Positions 1 through 12,100 are shown, numbered from the stretch's first letter. The stretch: 64,000 nucleotides of DNA from Tricholomella constricta (GCA_013368375.1 JAACJP010000006.1:1302001-1366000); one strand, 5' to 3'. Translations and numbers: made by a program. The notes: a model not told the origin generated them from the letters alone.

Positions 1-259
1 TGTTTACGTCAAGAGATGCTGGCCCGGCTCACTCACCGAAACCCACCTGCTCCTGCAGTGCGGCTATGCGTGCTCTGACCACGCCAGCTGGTACAACCAA
101 GGCTACCCTACATCCCTGCCTTTCGAGGCACGCTACGGTGATGACAACCCCACGATACACTCGTCTTCGGATACCACCGCAGTCAATGGGTTCTCCTGGT
201 CTCATACTCTCGAGTACACCAAGATCGCCGTCGCGTTCGCGTACGAGCTGGGCATTTGA
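1..259 (+). CDS. M28-family aminopeptidase, 3' end only
   Basis: This is the last exon (59-259, stop TGA 257-259) of a secreted zinc aminopeptidase; the gene begins outside the window. Bases 1-58 read as intron ending in CTGCAG. The exon encodes about 66 residues starting CGYACSDHASWYNQGYP, which holds the conserved C-terminal histidine (CSDH) that binds zinc in M28 leucyl-aminopeptidase-like enzymes. It ends AFAYELGI. The complete M28 gene at 23155-24828 has its last intron at exactly the same place and a very similar final exon, so the two are paralogues. The family removes N-terminal residues from peptides outside the cell. Nothing can be said of the upstream part. Confidence 0.85.
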   Translation, partial: VYVKRCWPGSLTETHLLLQCGYACSDHASWYNQGYPTSLPFEARYGDDNPTIHSSSDTTAVNGFSWSHTLEYTKIAVAFAYELGI

Positions 260-724
260 TTGATGGCATGTATCTAGGCTTTTTGGAATGCAATTCGAAT
301 TCGAGCGTCATCCTTCGAGCGACCCTATGCAAAGCGCCCTCAGAGATATCTCCTGGCCAGGATCTCAAATCAATCGGCTGAACTTGTTCACTGTCACACG
401 CCGAATTATGGCCGTGACCGACGTCAATCATAACTGCATTGGTCTGGCTAATCCCCCGTCAACGAGACAACCACTTCAAACAAGAGTCTAGTCACCTGCG
501 CGTTGCTATTGTTCGAACCTAGAAGTTTACTAGCGCAACACACTCTTTGCGGGAGCGATTACGGGAGACATAATCGGGCCCGAGACTAGCCTACTGGCAG
601 GGTGTGACCGATCTCGTCGAAAATCCAAGGAGTGCGATGGGTCGAGAACCTTTGCCACTGGGGCGCAACAGTTAGCTTCCTCGGCCTGCACTTCAAGTGA
701 AGTCGGCGTTATTAGCTGACATAA
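260..724. other. Intergenic spacer
   Basis: No coding exon, tRNA or repeat recognised. It holds the 3' UTR of the aminopeptidase and the upstream flank of the tRNA-Lys gene. Confidence 0.5.
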
Positions 725-807
725 GCCCGCCTAGCTCAATCGGATAGAGCGTCAGACTTTTAAGGAACGGGATCTGAAGGCTGCGAGTTCGACCCTCGCG
801 GTGGGCT
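725..807 (+). tRNA. tRNA-Lys (anticodon TTT) with a 9-nt intron
   Basis: A cloverleaf can be folded. The acceptor GCCCGCC (725-731) pairs with GGTGGGC (800-806). The D arm is GCTC/GAGC, the anticodon stem TCAGA/TCTGA and the T arm GCGAG-TTCGACC-CTCGC. The anticodon loop is C-T-TTT-A then A after an insert, giving anticodon TTT at 759-761. The insert AGGAACGGG (763-771) sits after position 37, the canonical place of nuclear tRNA introns. Apart from the intron, the body differs from the CTT gene at 989-1074 only at wobble position 34. Confidence 0.93.
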
Positions 808-988
808 ATGTCTCCAAGCATTATTAGTCTTTTTTGAACTACAGTACGACGCTGCCACATCCAGGGCAGATCATGAGGTGTCTCGAATTCAAGCCCTCAA
901 GGCCAAGGGTGCGCCACTGGCTCGACATAACAGGGTTGAGCGTCAACATCATCGTTATAGCGCCCAAAAAATGATATCAGGAACGGAT

Positions 989-1074
989 AGCCCACCGCGA
1001 GGGTCGAACTCGCAGCCTTCAGATGCCACTGCCTGGTAAGAGTCTGACGCTCTATCCGATTGAGCTAGGCGGGC
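989..1074 (-). tRNA. tRNA-Lys (anticodon CTT) with a ~12-nt intron
   Basis: On the minus strand the gene starts GCCCGCCTAGCTCAATCGG and ends with the same T arm and GGTGGGC acceptor strand as the gene at 725-807. The loop reads C-T-CTT-A, then CCAGGCAGTGGC (intron), then A and TCTGA. It faces the tRNA-Lys(TTT) gene, 181 bp away, so the two form an inverted repeat. The intron nearly matches that of the tRNA-Lys at 36671-36757. Confidence 0.93.
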
Positions 1075-1249
1075 ACGACATCCAGCCTCTTGTTGAGATA
1101 TTCATCGAGATACGACTAGCGGGTATGTTTGGTATGACGTGGGGATCCAAACAAACCATTAACTAGACGTGGCAAGTGCGGTCACGTCGACACTGCGTCG
1201 ACACACCGTCTTCAACGATCGTGGCAAGCTTGTAAAGACTCTGTTCATC

Positions 1250-2132
1250 ATGTCCCATTCGCACTCGCACGCCCCAGGAGAAGAGCACTCGCACTCGCAT
1301 TCTCAAGGGGGCCCACCACAATCACCCATGATGCCTGCGCCCGACCCAGCCTTGCAGGCCCTCATCGAAGAGGACTTCAAACCCGTCCCGCTTTCCTTTT
1401 CAGAAGACAGAAATAACGCATACTGCCTTAAACACCGTCTCGAAAAATGCGACGCCTGCGATGTCGATTTTGTCGGCCTGAACCGCCTTGCGTCACTCCT
1501 CGCTGCGAACCCGAGCCTCCTCTGCCCCCCTCCAGCGAACATCGTCACCCAGAAATTGACACAGGTGGTCACCGCTACCAAGGATGAAGGGAATGTACGC
1601 TTTGTACCCTCGCATCTTTCGAAAATACACTTATTGATATATTTGAATTCCCAGACGTTATTCAAATCCTCACTCCATACTGCCGCTATCAACCGATACA
1701 CCGTTGCTGCCACCATCGCCGTGTCAAGACCGCCATGGGAGGCCAACCAGCTCATGCGCGAAGAACTCTCCACTGTCATCTCCAACCGCTCAGCCGCCTT
1801 CTACGAAGCGCACGACTACATCTCCGCTCTGGCGGACGCCGAGGCTGTCATCCAGGTCCGGAGAAACTGGAGCAAGGGTCACTTCAGGAAGGCAAAGGCA
1901 TTGCTTGGGATGAACAAGCTGCGCGATGCGGCGGAGGCTGTCAAACTTGGCTTGTCATTCGAACCCACAAACACCGTACGCGTCGCTGTTTTTATTTATA
2001 CTTTGCTTTACGAGTAGCTGATTTTTGTGCCCTTCGTAGGAACTTACCAGCTTCCTGGCGGAGATTGAGAAGTTTGAGAAAAAGACCGAGGACGCGAAAC
2101 TCGAGGCGAGGCGTCAGGAGAAAACACAATAG
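1250..2132 (+). CDS. SEC72: Sec72-like subunit of the ER post-translational translocon
   Basis: Three exons (1250-1594, 1655-1975, 2040-2132) give 252 residues. Sec72 is a cytosolic-face partner of Sec62/Sec63 in post-translational protein import into the ER; its TPR fold binds the tails of cytosolic Hsp70. Visible features are a His/Ser-rich start (MSHSHSHAPGEEHSHSHS), a middle segment with CLKHRLEKCDACDVDF, and TPR-like helices in exon 2 (VISNRSAAFYEAHDYISALADA, about residues 145-215, ending in KGHFRKAKALLGM). It closes with a charged helix. Similar Sec72 proteins with TPRs are known from fission yeast and other fungi. The ATG at 1250 is the first in frame. Both introns (60 and 64 bp) are phase 0 GT-AG. 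Confidence 0.82.
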
Positions 2133-2253
2133 CCGCTCGTTGTGGATCACTGTCTAATGGTTTGGTGGAGGATGGCGTTTGACATTTTGCCCGAGTTGTG
2201 TTGCCAATGGTTTCCCTGTGTACAGTATATTTTTATTCCTGAGACGCAATTCA

Positions 2254-2823
2254 TTGTAAAACGGAGGCTGGCACCATATACTCATCTTCCCAAGGCAATT
2301 AGAATATACCCCACCAGGAATCCTTGCCGTGCACGGGAACTCTGACAACACAACAGCTCCCAAATGGATGACCCGCAAATATCTCGACTGGCGGCAGGTC
2401 TGGTATATATTTTAGAAACATATCTTTTCGATGATTAGCAATTCCCATCACAAATAAATCTATCATGCGAGCCTGCTCAACCTCACGAGCGGCGAATTTG
2501 CATCCCCTTCGCGTTCCCGTTCGCTGCGCGTTGTAAAACCGAGGCTGGCACCATATACTCATCTTCCCAAGGCGTTTAAAATATACGCCACGAGAAGTTC
2601 TTGCCGTGCATGGCAGCTCAGAACAACACAACAGCGCCCAAATGAATCCTCGCAAATATCTCGACTAGCCGCAGGCTCTGGTATATAATCTAGAAACACA
2701 TTTTTCGGTGATTGTATCACAAATCTACAATGCGAGCCTGCTCGACCTCACGAAGCGGCGGCGCATTTGCATCCCCTTCGCCTTCCCGTTCGCGATCCCG
2801 TTCTCGTTCGCGTTCGCTGCACG
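2254..2823. repeat. 277-bp imperfect tandem duplication, two copies
   Basis: Copy 1 starts at 2254 and copy 2 at 2531, both with TTGTAAAAC then GAGGCTGGCACCATATACTC. Similarity continues through ACAACACAACAGC, CGCAAATATCTCGACT and GCGAGCCTGCTC to the CATCCCCTTCGC tract. Copy 2 includes the stop codon and last codons of the minus-strand gene at 2725-4077. Copy 1 is therefore a detached duplicate of that gene's 3' end and downstream flank, diverged by substitutions and small indels. Confidence 0.85.
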
Positions 2824-4077
2824 CTGAGCAGCGCCAGCGGAGTTGTCAGCGGTCGCATTGGCACTGGCGTTGGCGTTGTCGTTGGCATTTGCGTTCGGCT
2901 TGCCACCCTTCCCAGCGGTAGCTGCAGCGTTGGCATTGGCGTTCGGCTCACCGCCCTTCTCAGCGCCAGCTGCAAGGGGTGCGTCCTATGCGAATGGAGA
3001 AATAATGAGCGGGGGATGATAATAAACAGAAGAGTGGAGGGAGAGAAGAAAGGATATTTACATCCTCGGCGTCGTCGTCGTTTCCTTCCTGGTCCGCAAC
3101 GTCAGCGTCAATGTCAGCGTTGGCAGCGTCAGCGTCTGTGTCCGCCGCGGGGTCGACAGCTCCAGCTCCAGCTTCAGCGGCAGGATCAACGTTGGCATCC
3201 GCGTTGTCAACGGCATCATCAGCAGCTCCAGCTGCTGCATCCTCCTGGTCCGCCGCGGCAGCAGCATCAGCATCAGCAGCAGCAGCTTTCTCAGCGGCAG
3301 CCTTGGCTTTCGCAGCTTTCACAGCAGCAGCTGCGCCTCCCTTGTTGTCCTGGCCCTTGCCCTGGCCCTTGCCCATTGCCTTGCCTTTGCCTTTACCCTT
3401 GCCTTTTTCCAGGGCCTTGCCCTTACCCTGGCCGTTCATGCCGCCTGCAGCAACGGTCTCGGTCGCGGCAGCCTGTGTCTACATATGCGCTTTCTCAGTT
3501 AAGTGCCTGTGTTCAAGGGAGGTACGACGTACCACGGTGACCGTGACCGTGACGGGTGCAGTGCCGGTTACGATGGCAGTGTCTGTGTCTGTGTCGTCGC
3601 CGTTCGCAGCTCCGGCACCATCGTCGACGACGATGTCGGTGGCGGAGGGCAGGGCGACGGAGTCTGTGGCTGAGGCTGTCGCGCTGGGGATCTGGGGGAT
3701 ATAACGGAGGTCAGCGATTCGGAGCACATACCATACGCATTGGATGGATGAAGGTGACGTACGGCGAGTGTGTCCGTCAGCGCGGTGTTGTCACCGCCAT
3801 TGTCAGCGTTGGCGTTGTCAATGAATTTTACACCGGGCTTCATACATGCATTTAGATCATTGGGACGGAAGTTATAGGTGAAGCGAGCTTACTCCAACTA
3901 TAGCGCTGCCAGCCTCTCTGCGAACCTAGATGTGGATGGAAATTGAAGGAATTGAGAAAGACTTGGATACAGAAAGGAGAGATGAATGGAGAGGCGTACC
4001 ATGAGGGGACGCGGGGCGGCGAGGGCGGAGCTGGCCATACAGGCGATAAGGGGAAAGACCGCGTATTTGAAGAGCAT
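2725..4077 (-). CDS. Secreted low-complexity protein of unknown function
   Basis: The first in-frame ATG (4077) opens MLFKYAVFPLIACMASSALA, a clear signal peptide followed by APRPL. About six exons follow. One carries VKFIDNANADNGGDNTALTD. The next runs from PSATASATDSVALPSATDIV to GTAPVTVTVTVV. A large exon reads MNGQGKGKALEKGKGKGKGK, then a long Ala/Asp-rich stretch of DA, NA and AA pairs. The last exon has two EKGGEPNANAN/GKGGKPNANAN units and ends RRRFVRSSRLAL. Stop TAG is at 2725-2727. No catalytic domain or cysteine pattern is seen. The alternating basic and acidic blocks suggest a disordered extracellular or wall-associated protein (inference). The exact ends of exons 2 and 3 are uncertain. 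Its 3' end lies in the tandem duplication. Confidence 0.68.
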
Positions 4078-5149
4078 GTTCAACAAATCTCAAGGGAGGA
4101 GTATATCAAAGGGAGTAGTTCCGCGGGTTTATAGTCAATATTGGAGCGGTCAACGGTAAGTTGAGCGTTAGGATGAGAGGGGCCGAGGGTCGAACGAATG
4201 TATAGTTTTTAGATTCTGGGACAGGAAGAGACAGACGACTCGATCGCGGATCGATGGGACAGACAGAGAGACAGGAAAACGAAGGATAGCTGGAGAGCTG
4301 AAATGCGCCTAGGGCCTTACTTTTTATACCAGACCGCATGACGGAGCCGCAATTGAGCTGACGGAGGCAGGGGCATTGGCAGCCCCAACCAAACGAGCGG
4401 AACAGGGGTCCATGAAAGGGAGGTTCAGATGGGAATCACAGATGGTTACGCCTGAGGCCTGAGTCCTGAGATCCAATGCATAAGCAAGAGTGGAACCTTG
4501 GTTGCCATTGGCATTAACTCGGAAAATTGAATATTGAGCCTCCACAGGCCCCAAGTTAGATTCAGGATCATTTAGATGGCTCCATGTAGCTCCATGTCCA
4601 TGTGTGTAATAGGGCTCCAAGAGGCTGGAGCGCGACGGACAGGTCACAGCGCTTCAAAGGTTCGAAGACAAATCTGATCCCGTTGGTTCTTGGATACGGA
4701 AATCACAGAAAAAGTCAGGGAAGTCATGGAAAAAGACGCGTTCTGGTTGGGCGCCAATGATCACGTGTGGGCCACAGTTTTCCATAGAACCCGTCAGAAC
4801 GCGACGATGCTCCCATGGGCGCGGCGCAGAACGAAATCGCGCGTGGTTGTCATGTCCTTTGCGTTGTCCTGGAGATATCTATTGAATTGGTTATGCTATA
4901 ATTAACCCACAGGTGCGGGGCCGTTGTCCAGGAGATGTTTACTAAATAAGATGGCCTATTGGTTATCTTTTAATTGGTCCCCAGAATCGCTTGGTATTGC
5001 GATTTAGTTCTTGGGGAAATGAGAGAAAGGCTAGCAGAGACGTGGTGTGTGATTTGGAAGAGTCAGCAGCGCGCTCACTCATAACTGCGTTCACACAGAA
5101 TACTACATAATGACGAACATACATTGCTGGCACGATCGACGGTGGGAGT
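4078..5149. other. Intergenic, promoter of the secreted-protein gene
   Basis: About 1.1 kb between the start of the secreted-protein gene and the stop of HGH1. No conserved coding segment, tRNA or repeat is visible. It probably holds the minus-strand promoter of the former gene and the 3' end of nothing else on the plus strand. Confidence 0.5.
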
Positions 5150-6883
5150 TTACACTTCCTCGATCTTACTATCCTCATCATCTTCTACAGGATCTGCCGC
5201 GATCTGTCTTACCGCACCCCCCTCCGGCGCACCCAGCGACGCGTCCTCAATCGTGAACTCACCCTCTTCCAAAGCCTTGGGATCAGACGGCTCATCGCTC
5301 TTCAACAATGAAACCAGGCGTTCAATATGTTCCGAGATCTACACCAGGCAATGAGGCGAAATGAGAAGACTGAAAAGCCGACAACGAGGGTATACGTGCC
5401 TTGTCTACAGTCTCGTTTTCGTGCGTCGCTCGCACGATCTCGTAGACGCCGTGCTCGCGCAAGTAGTCGCGGCCCCACCGTGTGTGGCACAGCAAGAGAA
5501 GCGTCTCAACGTGCATCAGCCGCAGCTTTGCATCGGGCTCCCGCGTTTTGGTCGACGGGAGAAACTGTAGTGCGTCTGGGAGCTTTTCCTGGTCCTGTAG
5601 CGGAAATAGACACAGATAAGCGCTTGACGATCAAGGAGAACGGAATCGAGCCACCATACCTCGAGATCGAATTCCTCGGGTCCTGCGAGTGGGAGAAGGA
5701 GGTAGGGAAGGGCGTCGATCCCTGGTGCCTCTGTCGTGGACGGCGGGACTGCAACCTTGATTTCTTCGGGTGACAGGATTGCCTTGTGACCGGGGGCGTG
5801 AAAACAACAGTTCCTTTCAACGACAGAATCAGGGCACATCCTCAAGTGTTCGAGAGGGTGAGAACGTACTTTATGGTGGACGCAACGCCGCCTCTGCGGA
5901 TGGTGTCTTTGTGCTCTGTGAAGGGAAGTATTTTGGCGAGGGGATACTCTAGGTCCTCATCCGGTTTTAGGAAATTCGCAGGTCGCGCTCCCAGAAAAAA
6001 GTTGCGGCCTACGGGCGCCTGTAATAAGGTGGAAAATGAGTTTGATTTTTCTTATTCTAAGGAGGAGGATTCCAACGCACCACACTGAGATTCGCGAATA
6101 CGCTAGCCAGGAAATGCAGGTCACCCTTTCGCGCTCTTTTAGAAGGATCTGGATCGACCTGAATAGCTGCGAAGGCATCAAGCAGTAGTGGTAAGGCCAA
6201 AACCTCCTTCGTCTCGCCAGTCGGATATGGGTCGGGAGCGACACTTGTCCCACAACGGGATTGGGTCGCGTAAAACTGGTCTGGAAGTGAGGTATCGGGA
6301 ATTATTGATATGTTTAGCGAAAGAACGATGGAGCATGCTGCGGATGTCGCTGTGAGATTTGATAGCAGCATCGAAGCTAGATCAGCGAGAATCGATTGAG
6401 GGTGCTGTAGTAGGTCTGTCAGCTGGTGACTCTGACTTGTGATCATTTGACATACTATTATGTAGGATACGATGAACGATAGGAAACTTAGTTCCGAAAG
6501 AGATGCAACAAGGAGAGGAGAGTCGGAGAGATTGACCAGGGCGCGGAAAGCATCGTGGGCGATATTCTGAGAAGATGGTCGCATCGAGTATCAGGGAGCG
6601 AGGCGATAATGAGCTTACAAGTTGGTCTCTACACAGCAGCTTCAAATCTCGGATGATGTCTATTTCTTTTGATTTGGTTTGCAGCCCCCCAGCCTGCAGA
6701 CCCGCGAAAAATATGTTTCTATGAGGAGATCCTGGCGGTGTCTGCGGTAGAAGATGTGACAGCGCGATCTGTCGAACTTGAGGATTTCTATCGCGCAAGA
6801 AGGGAATGAGCTGCAGTCGGGAGCATCAGCTCAGTGCGCTGCTCGTCGTTGGCTACACTGACCTCGCGCAGCTGGGCGTCCAT
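5150..6883 (-). CDS. HGH1: HGH1 family protein (eEF2 folding co-chaperone)
   Basis: Hgh1 is an armadillo-like cytosolic protein that helps chaperonin TRiC and Hsp90 fold translation elongation factor 2. The ATG at 6883 gives MDAQLRE, joined across a short intron to LIPFLRDRNPQVRQIALSHL, the hallmark N terminus. Later exons give NIAHDAFRALVNLSDSPLL, a central helical region, GRNFFLGARPANFLKPDED, and LPFTEHKDTIRRGGVASTIK followed by NCCFHAPGHKAIL, a signature block of the family. Next come the leucine-rich MHVETLLLLCHTRWGRDYLR and an acidic tail ending EDDEDSKIEEV. The stop TAA is at 5150-5152. About six introns are present. It is divergent from SPT20 with only 118 bp between the two start codons. 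Confidence 0.9.
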
Positions 6884-7001
6884 TTCTCGATAATTTAGCG
6901 CACGTGATGCGATATTTCCGCCCCTGGCGTGTACCGCTTACATCAGCACTGGGCTTGCCGTGCCACCACCATTGTATCCGTCGACCAGGATTCATGAAGC
7001 T

Positions 7002-9122
7002 ATGGCGGGTTACAACACAACTCGTTACGTCGAGCAACTCCTAGAGAGGACAGAAGTCCTCCCCCCCTCATTTACCGTCCACCTCCACCTGGAATATTGG
7101 ACTCTGAATAATGGTTCAAAGTTCCTGTATAATAACCAAATTGCTGTGCGCGAACTCCCTCATCCATCTCGCTATTATCTGTTGACATGCTGCGTCAGTC
7201 ATTGCTAGACGACGTCAGGGCGCACCGAATACCCGTGGACTTCCTGGACCTTTTCGAGGCGGCCAAAGTTCCGTTCTATGACGGTATGCGCGCTTAATTA
7301 AGCGTGTTCATAGTCTCATCTCTTAATTCGGTTTCTTGACAGGATGCATGATCGTTGAACTTCTAGACTATCGACCGCAACGGAACAAGGTGCCTACCCT
7401 CGAGAGACCGGAGCGAACCCGAGCAGTGCTTCATCCAAACTCGGAAACATTATGGGCGGATATTTGTTCAATGAATCAACGATACGGCGGCAAATGGACA
7501 GATCGTGAAACGCTAGATATTGAAGCACGGCTACTTGTACGTCCTCTATTCCATTCCGCAGTACCCTCCGTTGACTCCTCTCTCCGTGTTAGCTTGCCAC
7601 TTCCCCGCCACTTTGTCTGGATCCCGATCCACACCTCGCGCGCATCGCGAATCACGTTATGAGAGTATCCACACCGACGGTCCCCGTCTCTTTGAAAAGA
7701 AAGGCTGCTGCCTTGGACCCCCAGGAGGATGAGACCGACAAGGCTCGAAGAGCCAAGATAATGCAGTTCATGAACCCCAGACAGAACAGATCTGTTACGC
7801 CAAGGTCAGCACATCCACAAATTCCTCTGTTATATGGGACTCACACGGCGGTTAGCTATCGAATATTAGATGTTATTCAACGGAAGCGGGAAAAGCAGAA
7901 CTCAGGTTCCGAACCAGTCGCACCCTCCTCCACCAACGTGTTTGCGCCTTCTCCCGCAAAGCCACCCACGCCTTCCATTAATGTTTCTCAGGCTCACTCT
8001 CCTGCAGAAATGGATGACAAGAAGAAGTTGAAAGCGAAAGGAGAAACGCCAAAAATGCCATTTGCCACCACCGCATTCGCGAGGGCAAACGGATCATTAA
8101 CACCAGTGCCACAAACCATTACCCATCAGTTTATTAGTCAAAATCCACCTATCCCATCACCGACACCAAACGCCCATTCCCCCATGCAACCCCAAGTATA
8201 CCCGAATGTTCAAGCTGCAACCGAAGCGGCGAGAAGGACACCAACCCCCGCACAAATCAAGAACTACGCCGCATCCCCACGCCCACCTTCCAAAACACCT
8301 GCTCCTCCACAGAATATCCCACCATCTCAAGCAAACGCGTTCCAGGCGCAAGTGCCAAATGCACATTTCCTAAACCAACTTCCCGCTCGAAACGCCGTGC
8401 CGAAAGGGGTTCCCGTCAATGCTGGCGCTAAACTTGCCCCTCAGCAGCAGCAGATCTCACAAGCGTCTCTCGCCCAAGCACAACTCATGTACGCGCAGCA
8501 GTTGCAGCAGGGACAACAAGTCCAACAACAGCAGGCGAATGCCCTCCTGCAGCAGCGCCTAGCAGCGCAGAAGGCTGGGCGATTGACCCCGCAGGCTGTT
8601 GGCACTCAGGCTGCGTCATCCCCCGCCGCGCGGAATAGCCCAATGGCGACAAACAAGCCGCTCCTCGCGCGTTCTCCCATGCCACCGACGTCGCAGCTGC
8701 CTCCTCAACAACAAGGAATGCAACAGCACCCTGCCCAACACCCCCAGCACACTTTTACACCGACGTACAACCCCGCTCACCTCCGGCCACTGGTCCACGC
8801 CAACCCCCAGATCCCGGCCCATCTCGCACAAACACCAACCACAACGCCCACACCCGACGGCACCCAGCCTCAGCAGCAGCAGCAACCTCAACAACAACAA
8901 CAACAACAGACCCAGCAAGCGCTTCACATGTACCCGCCCCAGATGTACGGCTACCCGCCGATGAATTACGGGCAGGTGCAGGCGCACGCGCAGCGGCTGT
9001 ACTGGCAGCAGCATGGGATGGGCCGCGGGATACCCATGGTGAACGGCCAGCCGGCGCTCCCTGGTATGGCGGGCACTGCGCATGCGGGAAAGGCGGGGTC
9101 GGGTGGGATACAGGGACGGTGA
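7002..9122 (+). CDS. SPT20: SPT20-like subunit of the SAGA coactivator complex
   Basis: Spt20 is a structural subunit that holds the SAGA histone-acetyltransferase complex together. The conserved N-terminal domain is split over short exons. It starts MAGYNTTRYVEQLLERTEVL; then come SLLDDVRAHRIPVDFLDLF, DGCMIVELLDYRPQRNKVP and SETLWADICSMNQRYGGKWT. After a further intron follows LATSPPLCLDPDPHLARIAN, then VMRVSTPTVPVSLKRKAA and MQFMNPRQNR. A stretch at 7805-7855 (GTCAGC...GTTAG, 51 bp) could be a retained or spliced intron because both readings stay open. The C-terminal half is disordered and Pro/Gln-rich with runs of Q, typical of coactivator subunits. The ATG at 7002 is the first in frame; the stop is 9120-9122. 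It shares a 118-bp promoter with HGH1. Confidence 0.85.
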
Positions 9123-12100
9123 CTGCAGCCCAACCCTCGCGCTTGGAGTTGGGTTTGGGCATGGGATTGGGGTTGGGGGATGAGGAGAGCTACCGCTGCA
9201 TTGATGCATGCATCTATTGCTTGCGTTCCTGCTTGTATTATTATTCAGTCGCAAACTTTTTTGCAGAAACGAGCATATTTATCAAAGGTCGTGTAATTGC
9301 TCCTACAGTGTTAGATGGACTGACCTCCTTCGTGTACTTATTTTTTTTCATTTTGGAAATGTTGGATGCGCTTTTTTCTTTGTTTCCAGATACTGTGTGT
9401 CCGAGTCCATGGCATTTGCAGCTACTGGGCATTCCGAGTCGTCCGTGATCATGCGAAATCGCAGGACCATGTAGGATCATTACAGGAGGGTTGTTAGGGT
9501 CCAATCCGACTTTAACGTATTTTTAAAGCCATTCAAGTGATGTCAGCTATGTACTTGAACTGCGCAAAGGTGAGGGTCAAAGGTCACTACGGTCATATAT
9601 ACCACTTGAAACTGGCCAACTTTAAATTCCTTCCTTCCTTCCTACAGCCAAAACCGCTGCAACAATCTCAAGTACTGTACTGCCAAACATCTCTCCCCAA
9701 GACGTTTCAAGGGGGGGAGACATGTCATGAAACGTTGACAGCTCTAACCTCTTCTCGCACAGAATTTCTCATCACATTGTAAATTCGGCAAGGCTGACAG
9801 CACAGTGACACTGACACCACCCTAACCCTGGATCGTCCCTTTAATCGTCCCTTGCTCCCACTCTAATTTGCCGAACATATGTACTTGCCAGGACAGGCAG
9901 GTCATGTGGCGGTGTGTCACGGTGATGGTACAGTGTGTACTGTAAATGCTAAATGCGTACGTGTTACGCTCTGCACGCAGGGCCGGCCGTCTTGAATTCG
10001 CGGAGAGTTTGGAATGAGGCTGCTGCTGCTGGCGGCCATGGGCAGACCAGGCCTCTCTCCGAATCCCCATTTGGCGTTTGGGCGTTCCCCCCGGGCTTCA
10101 ACGACTTCGACTTCGCTTCGCATTCGGCATTCTTTCGCGTGTGTGTGTGTGTGTACCGTATGTCAGGAAAAAGAACATTCACTTCACCCGGGTGACGGGT
10201 GGGGTTCTTAAGTTGTTCGTTGATAAGGCACCGTACCGTCCGTCCGTTTGAACTTTCGCGCCGGGGTAGCAGTGGCCCCCCAAGCTCAAGCCAAGCCGCC
10301 GAAGACGACCCGGGGACGCGCTCTCACACTGGTGGCAAAGTTCAATATTTTCAGTCAAAGAATCAATAAACGATGCAAAACATGTTCCCCTGGGTCGAAA
10401 TATTGAATCATTACTGAATGGGAGGAACACTTTTAGCATTCTTTGTTCATTTTTTGATTGAATATATTGACCTTTGCCTTCAGTGTCAGCGCGTTTGTCA
10501 TCTGATTCTGGCCGCGCAAGGTCCATACCCACACCTGGCACCCCAGGACCTCTGACCGTTGATCTCGGCACCAGGTGACCGACCGATGAATGACCAGTTC
10601 CAGCTGCTTATAACTGATGCCACCCAACCCTCGGCTGGAGCCTGGCACTGATACTGGCAGTGGTCCGCGGCGTGCGGTACGTCCTTGATCCTGAATCCTA
10701 AACCTGAATCCCTGATAACGTGAACAGCGAACCGTGAACGTGGATATGACAATGCGACATTGTCCACACATATATATACACACACATGCATACATACAAA
10801 AGCACCAGGCGGGGGGGGGGGAACGTAGCGCGATGTCAACTGATCCAAATCGGTGTCGGCCCGGACGCGTGTCCTGGGGGGGGTGGGGGGGTATTAGGGG
10901 TTAAGTTAGGTAGGGCGTAGAGTGCGTATCGCGTCTCGAGGCATAAATTAATGTATGTATATGTACAGCGGCTTCGAATTCGGATTCGGTCGGATGCGGA
11001 TCCTGGGCAGAGAGGCACGGGGGCACGTAACGATTATGATTACGAGTACGCACGGCAAGCAAGCAAGCAAGCAAGAAGCAAGAAGCAAGAAGACAAGAAG
11101 GAACCGGGACACGATTGTGTCCGGGAGGGGGGAGGGGGAGAGAGCCTAGACGAACGGCCTGCATCAGCAACAGCATCAGCGCGTGCGCGAGTGAGGACGT
11201 CCCGGGAAAAGGAGGGCACGTACCGCATTCCGTGTACCGTGTGCCGTGACACGGGAAGGAAGGGGGGGGAGGGGCAGGCAAGCAGTCACCTGGCATGATC
11301 ATATTCATAACCATAACCATAATTATGATTATGATAGGCTATTTTTTTGTATAGCGCACTAACGGCACGACGGCGAAGCTTGGGGGGGCTGGGATCCGGA
11401 GTCCCAAGTCCGGAATCCCGAATCCCGTGGCGCGTGGCCTATTGGTGCGATAGCCATCGAGGGGCGCTGCTGCCCGGGAACACTTTGCGCACGCCTTTTG
11501 TAGTTTGTAATTTGTGGTGACACGGGCCACGACATCTAGAACTAGACTAGAACCAGCACTGGAACTGGAACTAAACCTGAAAGGAGAAACGGGGAGAGAA
11601 CGGGAAGATTAGTTCTCAAGCCTACAAGAATTACGGAAAGAAAAAATAAAGGGGGGGGAGATGGGGTCGGCACGATAAACATAAATATAAACGATAAACG
11701 CACCACGTTATCATCATCCACAGCTTCAGCTCTAGGCTCGAACCATCGTGCACGGCCGCGGGGGGTCCCTCCCTAACAATGCAAAACGCAAGATATCGGG
11801 GGGATGGATGGGGATGGGAGTGGGGTGGTGGGGGAAATATTAGGAACAAACAGGAATGGCAATGGGAAACAGATGAACAGATGAACAGATGAACAAATGA
11901 GCAGGTGGACAGGGGTGGACAGGTCATAGGTCATAGGTTATAGTCACAACAACAACAACAACAAGATGGGGGAACCACGGGGTAAAGTGATAAGTGATAT
12001 AGACGATAAACGACAGACACTAAGAACGAAAAAAGCAGGGAAGGGGGAGGGGGGGGATATATAATATGACACATGAGCACAGGATGCGCGTCACGCACGG

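Noticed and set aside
2767..3704. Plus-strand frames of 197-257 codons
   Set aside because: They mirror the repeats of the minus-strand secreted gene and have no start context or motif; the minus strand has signal peptide and splice sites.
8616..9254. Minus-strand frame of about 210 codons over the SPT20 3' end
   Set aside because: Leucine/arginine-rich antisense of Gln/Pro codons, no conserved segment.
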